The notes under the pieces: model-generated
Databases searched by the model: none
Told to the model about the DNA's origin: nothing
What the model saw: the letters and a program-made list of their open reading frames with translations, nothing else
From: Sphingomonas ginsenosidivorax
GTDB lineage: Bacteria; Pseudomonadota; Alphaproteobacteria; Sphingomonadales; Sphingomonadaceae
Reading direction: 5' to 3'
NCBI RefSeq assembly: GCF_007995065.1
Contig: NZ_VOQR01000001.1
Coordinates: 3,894,998-3,958,997, forward strand
DNA: 64,000 bases
In this document: positions 43,126 through 52,599 of the stretch, piece after piece
Numbering within the stretch: the first letter of the stretch is position 1
Layout of the letters: each line of letters begins with the position of its first letter
Position numbers and translations under genes: made by a program

Positions 43126-43656
43126 TCAGGGGAATTGCGGAAACGTGCCGACCAGCGCGACCGCATAGGTGAGCCCCAGATAGGGCTGGCTGTTCGGATG
43201 CGCGACGCCGCCGCCCGCTACGCTGACCGCGACGGGATTGAATGCAACCGTCGTGCCGGGTGCCGCAAACGCCAGGAAATTCTCCTGTGCGGCATAGCCG
43301 ATCGCAGAGGACGCCGCAGGGGTCGTCGATAGCGATCCGTCCGGCTGGTAATCGGAGAAGACGTGATTGTGCATCGGCATCTCGTCGATCGTCAGCGTCG
43401 CGTCGTAGCTGCCGAATGGCTCGCCCAACTGCCGCGGCTGCGTGGCCGGCCCCTGGCCCGAACCGCATGCCTGGCGCCCGGCGAGGTTCGGCAACTGGAA
43501 CGTGCTGAAGCCGTTCCCCCCGAAATTGGTGCCGTAGAGCGAGAACAACGCGGTATTTTGCTGCAACGGCAAGGTCTGTCCCGCCGCGAACGCCCAGTTT
43601 GCTGGCGCGAAACCGAAGCCGAAGATCTGGATTTCGCCGAGAAAGGGTTGGGTCAC
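43126..43656 (-). CDS. Phage tail-collar domain protein, MdpB-like (paralogue 1)
   Basis: 176 residues. The N-terminal collar domain reads PFLGEIQIFGFGFAPANWAFAAGQTLPLQQNTALFSLYGTNFGGNG then FQLPNLAGR; the middle has the TLTIDEMPMHNH motif with metal-type His residues; the end is PNSQPYLGLTYAVALVGTFP. This matches microcystin-dependent-protein/tail-fibre homologues. There are no other phage genes nearby. Start is GTG with AGGA eight bases upstream. Third of three tandem copies; likely a trimeric extracellular or capsid-like protein, function unknown. Confidence 0.82.
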   Translation of the reverse strand: MTQPFLGEIQIFGFGFAPANWAFAAGQTLPLQQNTALFSLYGTNFGGNGFSTFQLPNLAGRQACGSGQGPATQPRQLGEPFGSYDATLTIDEMPMHNHVFSDYQPDGSLSTTPAASSAIGYAAQENFLAFAAPGTTVAFNPVAVSVAGGGVAHPNSQPYLGLTYAVALVGTFPQFP

Positions 43657-43706
43657 GGGAATGTCCTAACTGGATCGATGAGCCGGAGGCGGTCGTCGTG
43701 CGGCGA

Positions 43707-44246
43707 TCAGGATTGGGTCGGAAAGACGCCGACGGTGGCGATGCAATATTGCAGCGAGAGCGTGGGCGCGGTGTTGTCATGCGCCTGGTTGCCGCCCGAC
43801 AACCGGACCATCGACGTCGGGAACGGCACCGTAGTCACCCCTGCTGGCGCGGTCGCATAGAATTGGTCGTCCGCGGCGGCCGGTACAGTGGCCAGGACCA
43901 GGTCGGCGGGCGCCGACGCGGTGCCGACATCGGTCGATGCCATCATGGCATGCGCGTGGCGGGCCATCTCCGGCACCGTCAGCGTGACCGAGTCGAAGCC
44001 GCCCAATTCGCCGAGCGTTCGCGTCGTCAGGCCGCGTCCGGTCCCCTGATGGACCGGAACACGCCCGCGCAGGTCGGGCACGCCGAACGTTATCTGGCCG
44101 TCGCCGCCATAGATGGTGCCGATCAGGATGAACAAGACCTCGTTCTCGCTGATCGTCAGCAGGGACCCGTCGCAGCGCTGCCAGCCCAACGGTGCGCCGC
44201 GCGAATAGGGAAGGATGCGTATCTCGCCCACAAACCAGTCGCTCAT
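43707..44246 (-). CDS. Phage tail-collar domain protein, MdpB-like (paralogue 2)
   Basis: 179 residues with the same layout: VGEIRILPYSRGAPLGWQRCDGSLLTISENEVLF, YGGDGQITFGVPDLRGRVPVHQG, then a LTVPEMARHAHAM motif and the C-terminal SLQYCIATVGVFP. The ATG follows AGGAAGGA. It is separated from its neighbours by 50 and 64 bases. It differs from paralogues 1 and 3 at most positions outside the collar motifs, so these are old duplicates rather than a recent one. Confidence 0.82.
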   Translation of the reverse strand: MSDWFVGEIRILPYSRGAPLGWQRCDGSLLTISENEVLFILIGTIYGGDGQITFGVPDLRGRVPVHQGTGRGLTTRTLGELGGFDSVTLTVPEMARHAHAMMASTDVGTASAPADLVLATVPAAADDQFYATAPAGVTTVPFPTSMVRLSGGNQAHDNTAPTLSLQYCIATVGVFPTQS

Positions 44247-44310
44247 CGTCCATCCTTCCTGCCGGCGGGTCGCCGGATACGAGTCCGTCGGTACGCAGCC
44301 CGGGGTCGAC

Positions 44311-44850
44311 CTAGCTGCGCGACGGAAAGATCCCAGAGAGCGCGATGTTGAAGTTGATCACCGAATAGGGCTGCATATTGGGATGCGGCGCGCCCGATCC
44401 CGTCATCGACGACGGACCGCCGCCTAGCGGGACCAGATTGCTGGGCGCGCCGTAGAGCGTTGCGCCGTTGGTCGTCTGCGCGAGCAACTCATTGCCTTCG
44501 AGGAACGAGGTGGTCGCCTGATCCGACGTGGCTGCAAGCCCATGGCTGTGGCGGGGAATCTGATCCGGCATCAGGGTCACCGTTTCGACCCCGCCGATCG
44601 CGCCCAGCGGCATCGTCGGCGGTTGCCAGCCGCCATCGGCCGAACTGAACCCTCCGCCCGTCGGGGTACGGCTGCGCAGATCGGGCAAGGCAAAGGTGGC
44701 CTGTCCATCGCCGCCATAGGCGATGCCAAGCAAGGAGAAGAGTGCGCTGTTCTGCCGGATCGCAAGAAGAGCGCCGTTACACTGCGCGAAACCCCTTTGC
44801 GCGAACGGGAAGCCGGTCATCATGATCTGGCCCATGAAATAGTCGGACAC
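44311..44850 (-). CDS. Phage tail-collar domain protein, MdpB-like (paralogue 3)
   Basis: 179 residues starting at GTG with an AGGGGAG site six bases upstream (an ATG farther up would add a non-conserved tail). The collar domain reads FMGQIMMTGFPFAQRGFAQCNGALLAI, YGGDGQATFALPDLRSRTP; then LMPDQIPRHSHGL and the end NMQPYSVINFNIALSGIFPSRS. It is the first gene of the four-gene minus-strand operon and shares an AT-rich divergent promoter region with the giant autotransporter. Confidence 0.83.
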   Translation of the reverse strand: MSDYFMGQIMMTGFPFAQRGFAQCNGALLAIRQNSALFSLLGIAYGGDGQATFALPDLRSRTPTGGGFSSADGGWQPPTMPLGAIGGVETVTLMPDQIPRHSHGLAATSDQATTSFLEGNELLAQTTNGATLYGAPSNLVPLGGGPSSMTGSGAPHPNMQPYSVINFNIALSGIFPSRS

Positions 44851-45167
44851 GCCGCGCTCCCCTGCCGTTCGATCCCAGTGCTTGAGACGATATAGTTCGT
44901 ACGGATCAAGTGGGTTTACCGACACTCCAGATGCCGGGTCCCTTTTAATCAAGCAAGTCTAATCCAAACGAATTTGCACTGTAATGGAGTAATCTATGAT
45001 AAGAATAGAAAGGGTAAGGAAAGCAGTCGATATTGTATTGGTGGTATAGTCGAAGTTACTGGTCGGTAACCGACCGATGTCATGGATTAGTCGTGCATCT
45101 GTCGCTACGGGTTGCGCAACGTTGTTGTGATCGCAGGTGGGGGCGAGCACGGCGTTGGGGAGGCGAA
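44851..45167. promoter_or_regulatory. AT-rich divergent promoter region between the collar operon and the autotransporter
   Basis: This 317-bp spacer is clearly AT-richer than its surroundings from about 44940 to 45060. It contains a perfect 15-bp palindrome, GGTCGGTAACCGACC at 45061-45075, with 7-nt arms around one base. No gene is evident apart from unsupported in-frame extension of the autotransporter. It is the natural place for both promoters and for a shared regulator site. Confidence 0.6.
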
Positions 45168-48100
45168 GTGTCGGGCATGGGGGCAGCGGGCATGACGCCG
45201 CGCAGATGCGCGGGCGACGGTATCGTGGGGGTGGTCCGGCGGATCGTCGTGACGCTCGTCCTTGCGTGGCTGCTTCTCGCCGGCGCGACGATCGCCCAGG
45301 CACAGACCCATTACAGCGTCGTCTACGGTACCGGAGGCGCCGGGTCGGGCCAGTTGTCCACGCTTCGCGTCAACGCGACCGGCGGCGATCAGATCATCTT
45401 CCAGGCCGGTGACCTCCAGACCGCAGCCGGCATCTCGGGAGCGACCGCACGAGGGCGTTTCATCAAGGGCGACGGTACCATCGTTCGGCTCGGGACGGGA
45501 TATTCGGTGCGGTTCACCGCCACCGGGAACGTGCTCAGCTACAGTAGCAGCGGCGGCAACTTCTCGATCACGCCCTCGGCATCGTCGCCTGCGACCCAGC
45601 TGCTCGGGGGGCAGGTCGAGATCGTCACGATCGGATCGGCCCCGACGACACCGATCACGGTCGGCGAGATCGGGACGTTCGATATCTATGGCGGCGGGCC
45701 GGCCAGCTATCTGGCGCCGTCGGTCCTGTACGACGCGACCGTGACGATCACGTCGCCGACCTCGGTCACGGGGGTCGCGCCGGTCAGCGGTCCTGCGGCG
45801 GGTGGCGCCAGCGTCGTCATTACCGGGACCGGCCTGACCGGCGCGACCGCGGTCAGTTTCGGCGGGACCGCGGCGGCGACGTTCACGGTCGACAGTGCGA
45901 CGCAGATCACGGCGACGACGCCAGCGAAGCCCGCGGGACCGGTCACGGTCGCAGTGTCTGCGCCCGGCGGGACGGGCAGCCTGGCGAACGCCTATACCTA
46001 TGTCGCCGCGCCGACCGTGTCGGCGGTCGCGCCGGGGACCGGGCCGTCTGCCGGTGGGCAGAGCGTGGTCATCACCGGAAACGGTTTCGTCGCCGGCAGC
46101 ACCGTGCTGTTCGGCGCCACCGCCGCGGTTGCCGTCACGATCGACAGCGCGACGCAGATCACCGCGGTTTCGCCGCCGGGGACCGGGACGGTGGGGATCA
46201 GCGTCACCACGACCGGCGGCACCGGCGTCCTTGCGGGCGCCTATGGGTATGCCAGTCCGCCGACGGTGACCGCGGCGACACCGACCACAGGGCCGACCGC
46301 GGGCGGGACCACCGTCGTCATCACCGGCACGAATTTCGCCGGCACATCGGCGGTCACGTTCGGCGCCACCGCCGCGACTGCCGTCACGATCGACAGCGCG
46401 ACCCAGATCACCGCGACGACACCGGCGGGTATCGCGGGGCCGGTCGCGATCGGCGTGACGACACCCGGCGGAACGGCGACGCTTGGCGGCGTCTTCACCT
46501 ATGCCGCCGCGCCCACTCTGTCGTCGGTCGCGCCGCCATCGGGGCCGATCGCGGGCGGCACCGGCATCGTGATCACGGGGACGAACTTCACCGGTGCGAC
46601 CGCGGTGACCGTCGGCGGGGTCGCGGCGACGGGCTTTATCGTCGACAGCGCGACGCAGATCAGCGCGACGGCGCCCGCAGCACCCGGCTATGCGGCGGGG
46701 ACCGTCGCGGTGGCGGTCGTGACGGCGGGCGGCACGGCAACGCTCGCAAACGGCTTCACCTATGTCGCGGCGCCGACGGCGGCGTCGCGCAGCGTGTCGA
46801 CCGGCTACAACCAGTCCGCGACGATCGACCTGTCGGCATCGATCAGCGGCAGCTACACCGTCGTTACGCTCGGGGCTGGTCCGGTCCACGGCACGCTCAC
46901 GCCCGGTGCGCCGGGCAATTACCAGACCGCGGTCTACCAGCCGACCGCGGGCTATGCCGGGCCCGACAGCTACAGCTACACCGCGACCGGTCCCGGCGGC
47001 ACCTCGGCAGCCGCGACGGTATCGATCACGGTGGGCACTCCGACGATCGCCATCGCGCCCTCGACGCTGCCGGCTGGGCAGGCGGGGACGGCCTATAGCC
47101 AGACGCTGACCGCGTCGGGCGGCGCGACGCCCTATGCCTTCGCCGCAACGGGCCTGCCGACGGGCCTGGCGCTGGCGGCCGACGGGACGCTGTCGGGCAC
47201 GCCGACCCAGGCCGGCAGCTTCTCCGTGGACGTGACGGCGCAGGACAGTTCGACCGGCGTCGGGCCGTTTTCGGGTACGCGAAACTATACGCTGAGCGTC
47301 GCCGCCCCGACGATCGTCGTGGCGCCCGTGACGCTGCCCGCCGCGACGGTCGGCGTCGCGTACGGCGAGACGGTCACGGCAAGCGGGGGCAGCGGCCCAT
47401 ATTCCTTCGCCATCACGTCGGGCGACCTGCCAGGCCTGGCCCTGTCCGGCGCCGGCGCGCTCTCGGGCACGCCGACTGCCGGCGGCAGCTTTGGCATCAC
47501 GATCACCGCAACCGACGCCGGCGGCTTCACGGGCGTACGCGACTATACGCTGACGGTTGCGGCACCGACCGTGACGCTGACACCTGAGACCCTTCCCGCG
47601 GGCCAGGCGGGGACCGCGTACGGCGCGACGATCACCGCGACCGGCGGCACGGCGCCCTACACCTATGCGGTGATCGCGGGCGCGCTGCCGTCCGGATTGA
47701 CGCTGTCGGCAAGTGGGACGCTGGCGGGTACGCCCGAAGCGAGCGGCAGCTTCAGCTTCGGCGTGACCGCGACCGACAGTTCGGGCGGCAGCGGGCCGTA
47801 TGCCGGGACGCGCAGCTACACGCTGGCGATCGCCGCACCGGCCTTGACGCTCGCACCTGCGACGCTGGGCAACGCGACTGTCGGGGTGGCCTACAATGCC
47901 GGGATTACGGCGAGCGGCGGCACCGCGCCCTATGCCTATGCGGTGACCGCGGGTGCACTGCCCGCCGGGGTGACGCTTGCCGCGGACGGCACGCTGTCGG
48001 GAACCACGACCGCGGGCGGCACATACGCCTTCACCGTGACCGCGACCGACGCGACCGCGGTCGGGAGCGGCGGGCCGTACAGCGTATCCCGCGTCTATAC

Positions 48101-51100
48101 GCTGGTCGTGGCGGCACCGACTGTCGTGCTGGCACCGGCCAGACTGCCCGCGGGGCAGGCGGGGGTGGCATACAGCCAGACGTTCCTCGCCATCGGGGGC
48201 ACCGCACCCTACACATTCGCGGTCACCGCGGGTGCACTCCCGTCCGGGTTGAGCCTGTCGGCGAGCGGCACGCTTGCGGGGACCCCCAGCGCGGGCGGCA
48301 GCTTCCCCTTCAGCGTGACCGCGACCGACAGTTCGGGCGGCAGCGGGCCCTATGCAGGGACGCGCAGCTACACGCTGGGGATCGGCGGACCGACGCTGGC
48401 GCTGACGCCAACGTCGCTGGCGAGCGCGACCGTCGGGGTAACCTACAGTGCGAGTATCGCCGCGAGCGGCGGCACCGCGCCCTACGCCTATGCGGTGACC
48501 GCGGGCGCGCTGCCCGCCGGGCTGGTGCTCGCCGCCGACGGGACGCTGTCCGGCACGCCGACCGCGGGTGGCAGCTTCGGCGTCACAATCACCGCGACCG
48601 ACGCCGGCGGCTTCGCGGGCGCGGGGGGCTATACGCTGGTCGTTGCAGCACCGGCCGTTTCGCTGGAGCCGGCAAGCCTGCCGGCGGGGCAGACGGGCAC
48701 CGCGTACAGTCAGGTGCTTCTCGCGACCGGCAGCACGGCGTCCTATAGCTACGCGGTCAGCGCGGGCACGCTGCCGGCCGGGTTGAGCCTGTCGGCAAGC
48801 GGCACGCTCGCAGGGACGCCGAGTGCGAACGGGAGCTTCGCATTCAGCGTGACTGCGACCGACAGTTCGAGCGGCAGCGGGCCGTATGCCGGGACGCGTA
48901 GCTACACGCTGACCATCGGTGCGCCGACGCTGACGCTGGTGCCTGCGACGCTCGCGAACGCGACCGCGGGGGTGGCCTATAGCGCCAGCCTCACCGCGAG
49001 CGGCGGTACCGCGCCCTACGCCTACACGGTTACCGCGGGCGCGCTGCCCGCCGGGCTGGCACTCGCCGCCGACGGGACGCTCATGGGGACCGCGACCGCG
49101 GCCGCGGCCGGCACGTACGGCTTCACCGTCACCGCGACCGACGCAACCGCGGCGGGCAGCGGCGGACCCTATAGCGCCTCGCGCGCCTATACGCTGGTCG
49201 TGGCGGCTCCGACAGTAATCCTGGCACCCGCGAGCCTGCCGGCGGGACGGGTGGGAACCGCATACAGCCAGACCCTCATAGCGGTCGGCGGCGCTGCGCC
49301 CAATGCCTTTGCGGTCACCGCGGGCGCGCTACCGTCCGGGGTGAGCCTGTCGGCGAGCGGCACACTGGCGGGTACGCCGAGCGCGAGCGGCAGCTTCACG
49401 TTCACCGTGACCGCGACCGACAGTTCGAGTGGTAACGGACCCTATGCCGGAACGCGCAGCTACACGCTGGCGATCGGCGCAGCCACGACCACGCTGACGC
49501 CCGCCCCTGCGACGCTGACGGGCGCGACCGTCGGGGCAACCTACGTCGCGAGTATCGCCGCGAGCGGCGGCACCGCACCCTACGCCTATGCGGTGACCGC
49601 TGGCGCACTGCCTGCCTGGCTGGCGCTCGCCGCCGACGGGACGCTGTCGGGGACGCCGCTCGCAGGCGGCAGCTTCACCTTCGGCGTCACCGTGACCGAC
49701 AGTTCGGGCGGCAGCGGACCCTATGCCGCCACGCAGGACTATACCGTCCGGGTCAAGGCGGCGGTGCAGCCGATTGCCGTGGATACCACCCTGACCGCCA
49801 AATACGGGGCGGGGCCGACGCCGGTTCCGCTGCAGCTGAGCGGGCCTCCCGCCGTCGGGGTCGCGGTCTCGAGTCCGCCCGCGCACGGCGCTGCCGTCGC
49901 CGGCGGGATGTCGATGACCTACGCGCCCGCGCCCGGCTATGCCGGGACCGATCGCTTCACCTACACCGCGTCCAACGGGGGCGGTACGTCTGCGCCCGCT
50001 ACGGTGACGGTCACGGTGACGCCGCCGGCGGTACCGACCGCGGCGGACCAATCGGTCACCACCGCCTACGGCACCGCGACCGGCATCGATCTCTCGGGAG
50101 CGATCGCAGGCGTACACACCGGTATCGCCATCGCCAGCGGGCCGTTGCATGGCACCGCGAGCGTCAGTGGCGAGGTGGTGCGCTACGCTCCCACGGCCGG
50201 CTATTACGGTGCGGACAGCTTCACCTATACTGCCACCGGCCCCGGGGGCGTGTCGGCGGCGGCAACGGTGACGATCACGGTCGGCGTGCAGGCGATCGCG
50301 ATCGCGCCCGACTCGCTGGCGGCGGGACAACAGGGCATGGCCTATTCCGCGACCATGTCCGCCAGCGGCGGCGCTGCGCCGTATCGCTACGCGAGCACGG
50401 GCGGGGCGTTGCCGGCAGGGCTGGCGCTGTCCGCCACGGGCGAACTGGCCGGAACGCCGACGCAGAGCGGCAGCTTCGCGATCGCGATCACCGCGACCGA
50501 CAGCTCGACCGGTGCCGCGCCTGCGTCGGCCGTGCGCACCTACACGCTGGTGATCGCCGCGCCGCCGGCCCCGATCGCCGCCGGGACGTCGGTCACCGTC
50601 ACGAGCCCCGCCGGCGGCACGCGGTCCGTCGATGTCACCCTGTCCGGCCTGGTCAGCGGCGTGTGGACGAGTATCGATCTCGCCACGCCGCCACTCCGCG
50701 GCACGGTGACGCTGGCGACGACGCCGGCGGGTGGCGCGGGCGGGCAACCGATCGTGGTGGCCACCTATACCCCGCCGATCGGCTATCGCGGCCATGACGG
50801 CTTCACTTTCGTCGCCTTCGGACCGGGAGGGCGTTCCGCTCCGGCCACCATCGCGATCACGGTGCTCGGATCGCCGCCGGTCGCACCGACGTTGACGGCA
50901 GGCACCGGGCAGAACGTGCCGGTGACGGTCGACCTCACGACACAGGCGCGGGGCGCGCCCTATACCGGAGCGGCAATCGTCTCGGTGAACCCGTCCGGCG
51001 CGGCGACGGCGGCGCTGATCGAAGGCGGCGTAGTCGACGCCCGCACCTATCAGATGCGGATCACGCCCGAGCCGCGCTATAGCGGTACGATCGTCGTCAC

Positions 51101-52508
51101 CTATACCCTCAGCAACGCGGTCGGGACGTCCGCGGCGGCGACCGCCACGGTCACGGTCACGGCGCGTGCGGATCCCGCTGCCGACCCGCTGGTGCGCGGG
51201 CTGGTCGGGGCGCAGGCCGAAGCGACGCGCAGCTTCGCGGCCACGCAGCTCGGCAATTTCGCCCGCCGCAACGAGGCGCTGCACGGCGGCGGCGCGAGCA
51301 GTACCGCGCGGCCGTTCGGGGTATGCTTCACCAACGGGTTTGGCCTGTACGGCGGCTATGGCGGTTATCCGCCCAGCGGCATCGACCGCGAGACGGCGCT
51401 CAAGATGGAGCACGCAACCGAAGTCGCCGGTGCGGAGGCCGCGTATGGCGCGTATGGCCGCCCACCCACCGGCTTGGCCGGGTTCGGATCGGACGGGTAC
51501 GGCGGGCTCGATGATAGGGTCGGAATCGGTAACCGAGATGGAACCGGCAGCGGACGCTCCGGGCGCGGCGCCGCAACGCCGTCGCGTACCGAGGCGACGG
51601 CGCCGGGCGTCCTGGGCGCGCAGGGCGGTTACCCGCGCGGGTCTTCGGCAGCCGCTGCGGCCGGAGGTGGTGACCGCAGGATCGGATCAATCGCGATCTG
51701 GAGCGGCGGGGCGATCACGGTCGGGTCGCGCGACGCGACCACGCGACGCGTCCACCTCGACGTCACGAGCGGCGGACTGAGTGCGGGAAGCGACATCAAG
51801 CTAGCCGACACGCTGACGGTCGGGATAGGCGGCGGCTATGGCAGCCAGCGGACCCGGATCGGCAAGGGCGATGCGCGGCTCGACGGCGATACCTGGGTCG
51901 GCGCGCTGTATGGCAGTCTGGCGCCGTTGCCGGGGACGTTCGTCGACGGCGTGATCGGCTATGGAGGCGTCGATTTCGACAGCCGGCGGCTCGCGGCGAA
52001 TGGCGGGATCGGCGTCGGGCACCGCGACGGCACGATGCGGTTCGGTTCGCTGGCTGGAGGGCTCGATCGGCAGGGGCCTGGCGGCATGGTCTCGGCCTAT
52101 GGCCGCGTCGAATATCTAGCCGCGACGCTCGACGCGTATCGCGAGACGGGGGCGGGCCTGTACGACCTCGCTTATGGCCGCCGCACGCTGGATTCGCTGT
52201 CGAGCGTCCTCGGTGGGCGCGGCGCGATGTACCGGCCGATCGACTTGGGGGTCGTCAGCCCCCGGCTCCGCTTCGAATGGCGCCACGATTACCGCGGGCA
52301 GGGCGGACAATGGCTCGATTACGCAGATCTTGGTGGACTGGCGCGCGTCGTCGAGGGCGACCGCTGGCCGCGCGACGAATTCAACCTCGAGCTCGGTATC
52401 GGTCTGCAAACCGAAACCGACTGGACGTTCGGCGTCGATCTCGGGGGACTGTTGGCCAATGGCAGCCGGGTCGGGACGTTGCGGGGGACGATCGGCAGGA
52501 AATTCTAG
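45168..52508 (+). CDS. Giant autotransporter adhesin with IPT/TIG, cadherin-like and putative-Ig repeats
   Basis: A 2446-residue surface protein. GTG 45168 is chosen because GGGGAGG lies four bases upstream; ATG 45177 or 45192 are alternatives. A signal anchor follows (VVTLVLAWLLLAGATIAQA). About 197-536 are four IPT/TIG domains; 537-624 cadherin-like; 625-1531 ten He_PIG-type domains; 1532-1706 two cadherin-like; 1707-1800 an eleventh He_PIG; 1800-2000 more Ig-like folds; 2000-2175 a Gly/Tyr-rich linker; 2175-2446 an autotransporter beta-barrel ending in IGRKF. It is probably secreted by type V and displayed as an adhesin. Receptor unknown. Confidence 0.85.
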   Translation: MSGMGAAGMTPRRCAGDGIVGVVRRIVVTLVLAWLLLAGATIAQAQTHYSVVYGTGGAGSGQLSTLRVNATGGDQIIFQAGDLQTAAGISGATARGRFIKGDGTIVRLGTGYSVRFTATGNVLSYSSSGGNFSITPSASSPATQLLGGQVEIVTIGSAPTTPITVGEIGTFDIYGGGPASYLAPSVLYDATVTITSPTSVTGVAPVSGPAAGGASVVITGTGLTGATAVSFGGTAAATFTVDSATQITATTPAKPAGPVTVAVSAPGGTGSLANAYTYVAAPTVSAVAPGTGPSAGGQSVVITGNGFVAGSTVLFGATAAVAVTIDSATQITAVSPPGTGTVGISVTTTGGTGVLAGAYGYASPPTVTAATPTTGPTAGGTTVVITGTNFAGTSAVTFGATAATAVTIDSATQITATTPAGIAGPVAIGVTTPGGTATLGGVFTYAAAPTLSSVAPPSGPIAGGTGIVITGTNFTGATAVTVGGVAATGFIVDSATQISATAPAAPGYAAGTVAVAVVTAGGTATLANGFTYVAAPTAASRSVSTGYNQSATIDLSASISGSYTVVTLGAGPVHGTLTPGAPGNYQTAVYQPTAGYAGPDSYSYTATGPGGTSAAATVSITVGTPTIAIAPSTLPAGQAGTAYSQTLTASGGATPYAFAATGLPTGLALAADGTLSGTPTQAGSFSVDVTAQDSSTGVGPFSGTRNYTLSVAAPTIVVAPVTLPAATVGVAYGETVTASGGSGPYSFAITSGDLPGLALSGAGALSGTPTAGGSFGITITATDAGGFTGVRDYTLTVAAPTVTLTPETLPAGQAGTAYGATITATGGTAPYTYAVIAGALPSGLTLSASGTLAGTPEASGSFSFGVTATDSSGGSGPYAGTRSYTLAIAAPALTLAPATLGNATVGVAYNAGITASGGTAPYAYAVTAGALPAGVTLAADGTLSGTTTAGGTYAFTVTATDATAVGSGGPYSVSRVYTLVVAAPTVVLAPARLPAGQAGVAYSQTFLAIGGTAPYTFAVTAGALPSGLSLSASGTLAGTPSAGGSFPFSVTATDSSGGSGPYAGTRSYTLGIGGPTLALTPTSLASATVGVTYSASIAASGGTAPYAYAVTAGALPAGLVLAADGTLSGTPTAGGSFGVTITATDAGGFAGAGGYTLVVAAPAVSLEPASLPAGQTGTAYSQVLLATGSTASYSYAVSAGTLPAGLSLSASGTLAGTPSANGSFAFSVTATDSSSGSGPYAGTRSYTLTIGAPTLTLVPATLANATAGVAYSASLTASGGTAPYAYTVTAGALPAGLALAADGTLMGTATAAAAGTYGFTVTATDATAAGSGGPYSASRAYTLVVAAPTVILAPASLPAGRVGTAYSQTLIAVGGAAPNAFAVTAGALPSGVSLSASGTLAGTPSASGSFTFTVTATDSSSGNGPYAGTRSYTLAIGAATTTLTPAPATLTGATVGATYVASIAASGGTAPYAYAVTAGALPAWLALAADGTLSGTPLAGGSFTFGVTVTDSSGGSGPYAATQDYTVRVKAAVQPIAVDTTLTAKYGAGPTPVPLQLSGPPAVGVAVSSPPAHGAAVAGGMSMTYAPAPGYAGTDRFTYTASNGGGTSAPATVTVTVTPPAVPTAADQSVTTAYGTATGIDLSGAIAGVHTGIAIASGPLHGTASVSGEVVRYAPTAGYYGADSFTYTATGPGGVSAAATVTITVGVQAIAIAPDSLAAGQQGMAYSATMSASGGAAPYRYASTGGALPAGLALSATGELAGTPTQSGSFAIAITATDSSTGAAPASAVRTYTLVIAAPPAPIAAGTSVTVTSPAGGTRSVDVTLSGLVSGVWTSIDLATPPLRGTVTLATTPAGGAGGQPIVVATYTPPIGYRGHDGFTFVAFGPGGRSAPATIAITVLGSPPVAPTLTAGTGQNVPVTVDLTTQARGAPYTGAAIVSVNPSGAATAALIEGGVVDARTYQMRITPEPRYSGTIVVTYTLSNAVGTSAAATATVTVTARADPAADPLVRGLVGAQAEATRSFAATQLGNFARRNEALHGGGASSTARPFGVCFTNGFGLYGGYGGYPPSGIDRETALKMEHATEVAGAEAAYGAYGRPPTGLAGFGSDGYGGLDDRVGIGNRDGTGSGRSGRGAATPSRTEATAPGVLGAQGGYPRGSSAAAAAGGGDRRIGSIAIWSGGAITVGSRDATTRRVHLDVTSGGLSAGSDIKLADTLTVGIGGGYGSQRTRIGKGDARLDGDTWVGALYGSLAPLPGTFVDGVIGYGGVDFDSRRLAANGGIGVGHRDGTMRFGSLAGGLDRQGPGGMVSAYGRVEYLAATLDAYRETGAGLYDLAYGRRTLDSLSSVLGGRGAMYRPIDLGVVSPRLRFEWRHDYRGQGGQWLDYADLGGLARVVEGDRWPRDEFNLELGIGLQTETDWTFGVDLGGLLANGSRVGTLRGTIGRKF
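47040..49763 (+). repeat. Ten tandem He_PIG-domain repeats in the autotransporter gene
   Basis: Ten units of about 260-285 bp code for 87-95-residue domains. Two types alternate: one with LPAGQAGTAYSQ and SLSASGTLAGTPS, the other with ATVGVAYSASI and LAADGTLSGT. From unit 3 on, the pair (about 545 bp) is the repeat. Units of one type resemble each other much more than their neighbours, implying duplication of pairs and later sequence exchange. Confidence 0.85.
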
Positions 52509-52599
52509 CGTGCGCCAGTACCATCATCTGGGCGCGATTGCATTTAGTGCAACTGTAATGAGGCGCATTGCACTTGCGAGCTAGCGTGCTGCGATGCAC

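Noticed and set aside
43126-44850. Prophage remnant, suggested by three tail-collar genes
   Set aside because: No integrase, capsid, portal, terminase, lysis or attachment sites are nearby; the collar genes are the stand-alone MdpB-like type.
45033-45167. N-terminal extension of the autotransporter from ATG 45033
   Set aside because: It would run through the palindrome and AT-rich promoter and place Cys/Trp/Arg-rich sequence before the signal anchor; GTG 45168 has a strong SD.
47040-49763. CRISPR-like array, suggested by regularly spaced repeats
   Set aside because: The repeats are 260-285 bp, in frame and code for Ig-like domains; there are no short direct repeats with unique spacers.
49329-51413. 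Long minus-strand open frame opposite the autotransporter
   Set aside because: It mirrors the repetitive Ig-coding sequence, is Arg/Gly-rich and low in complexity, and has no domain signature.
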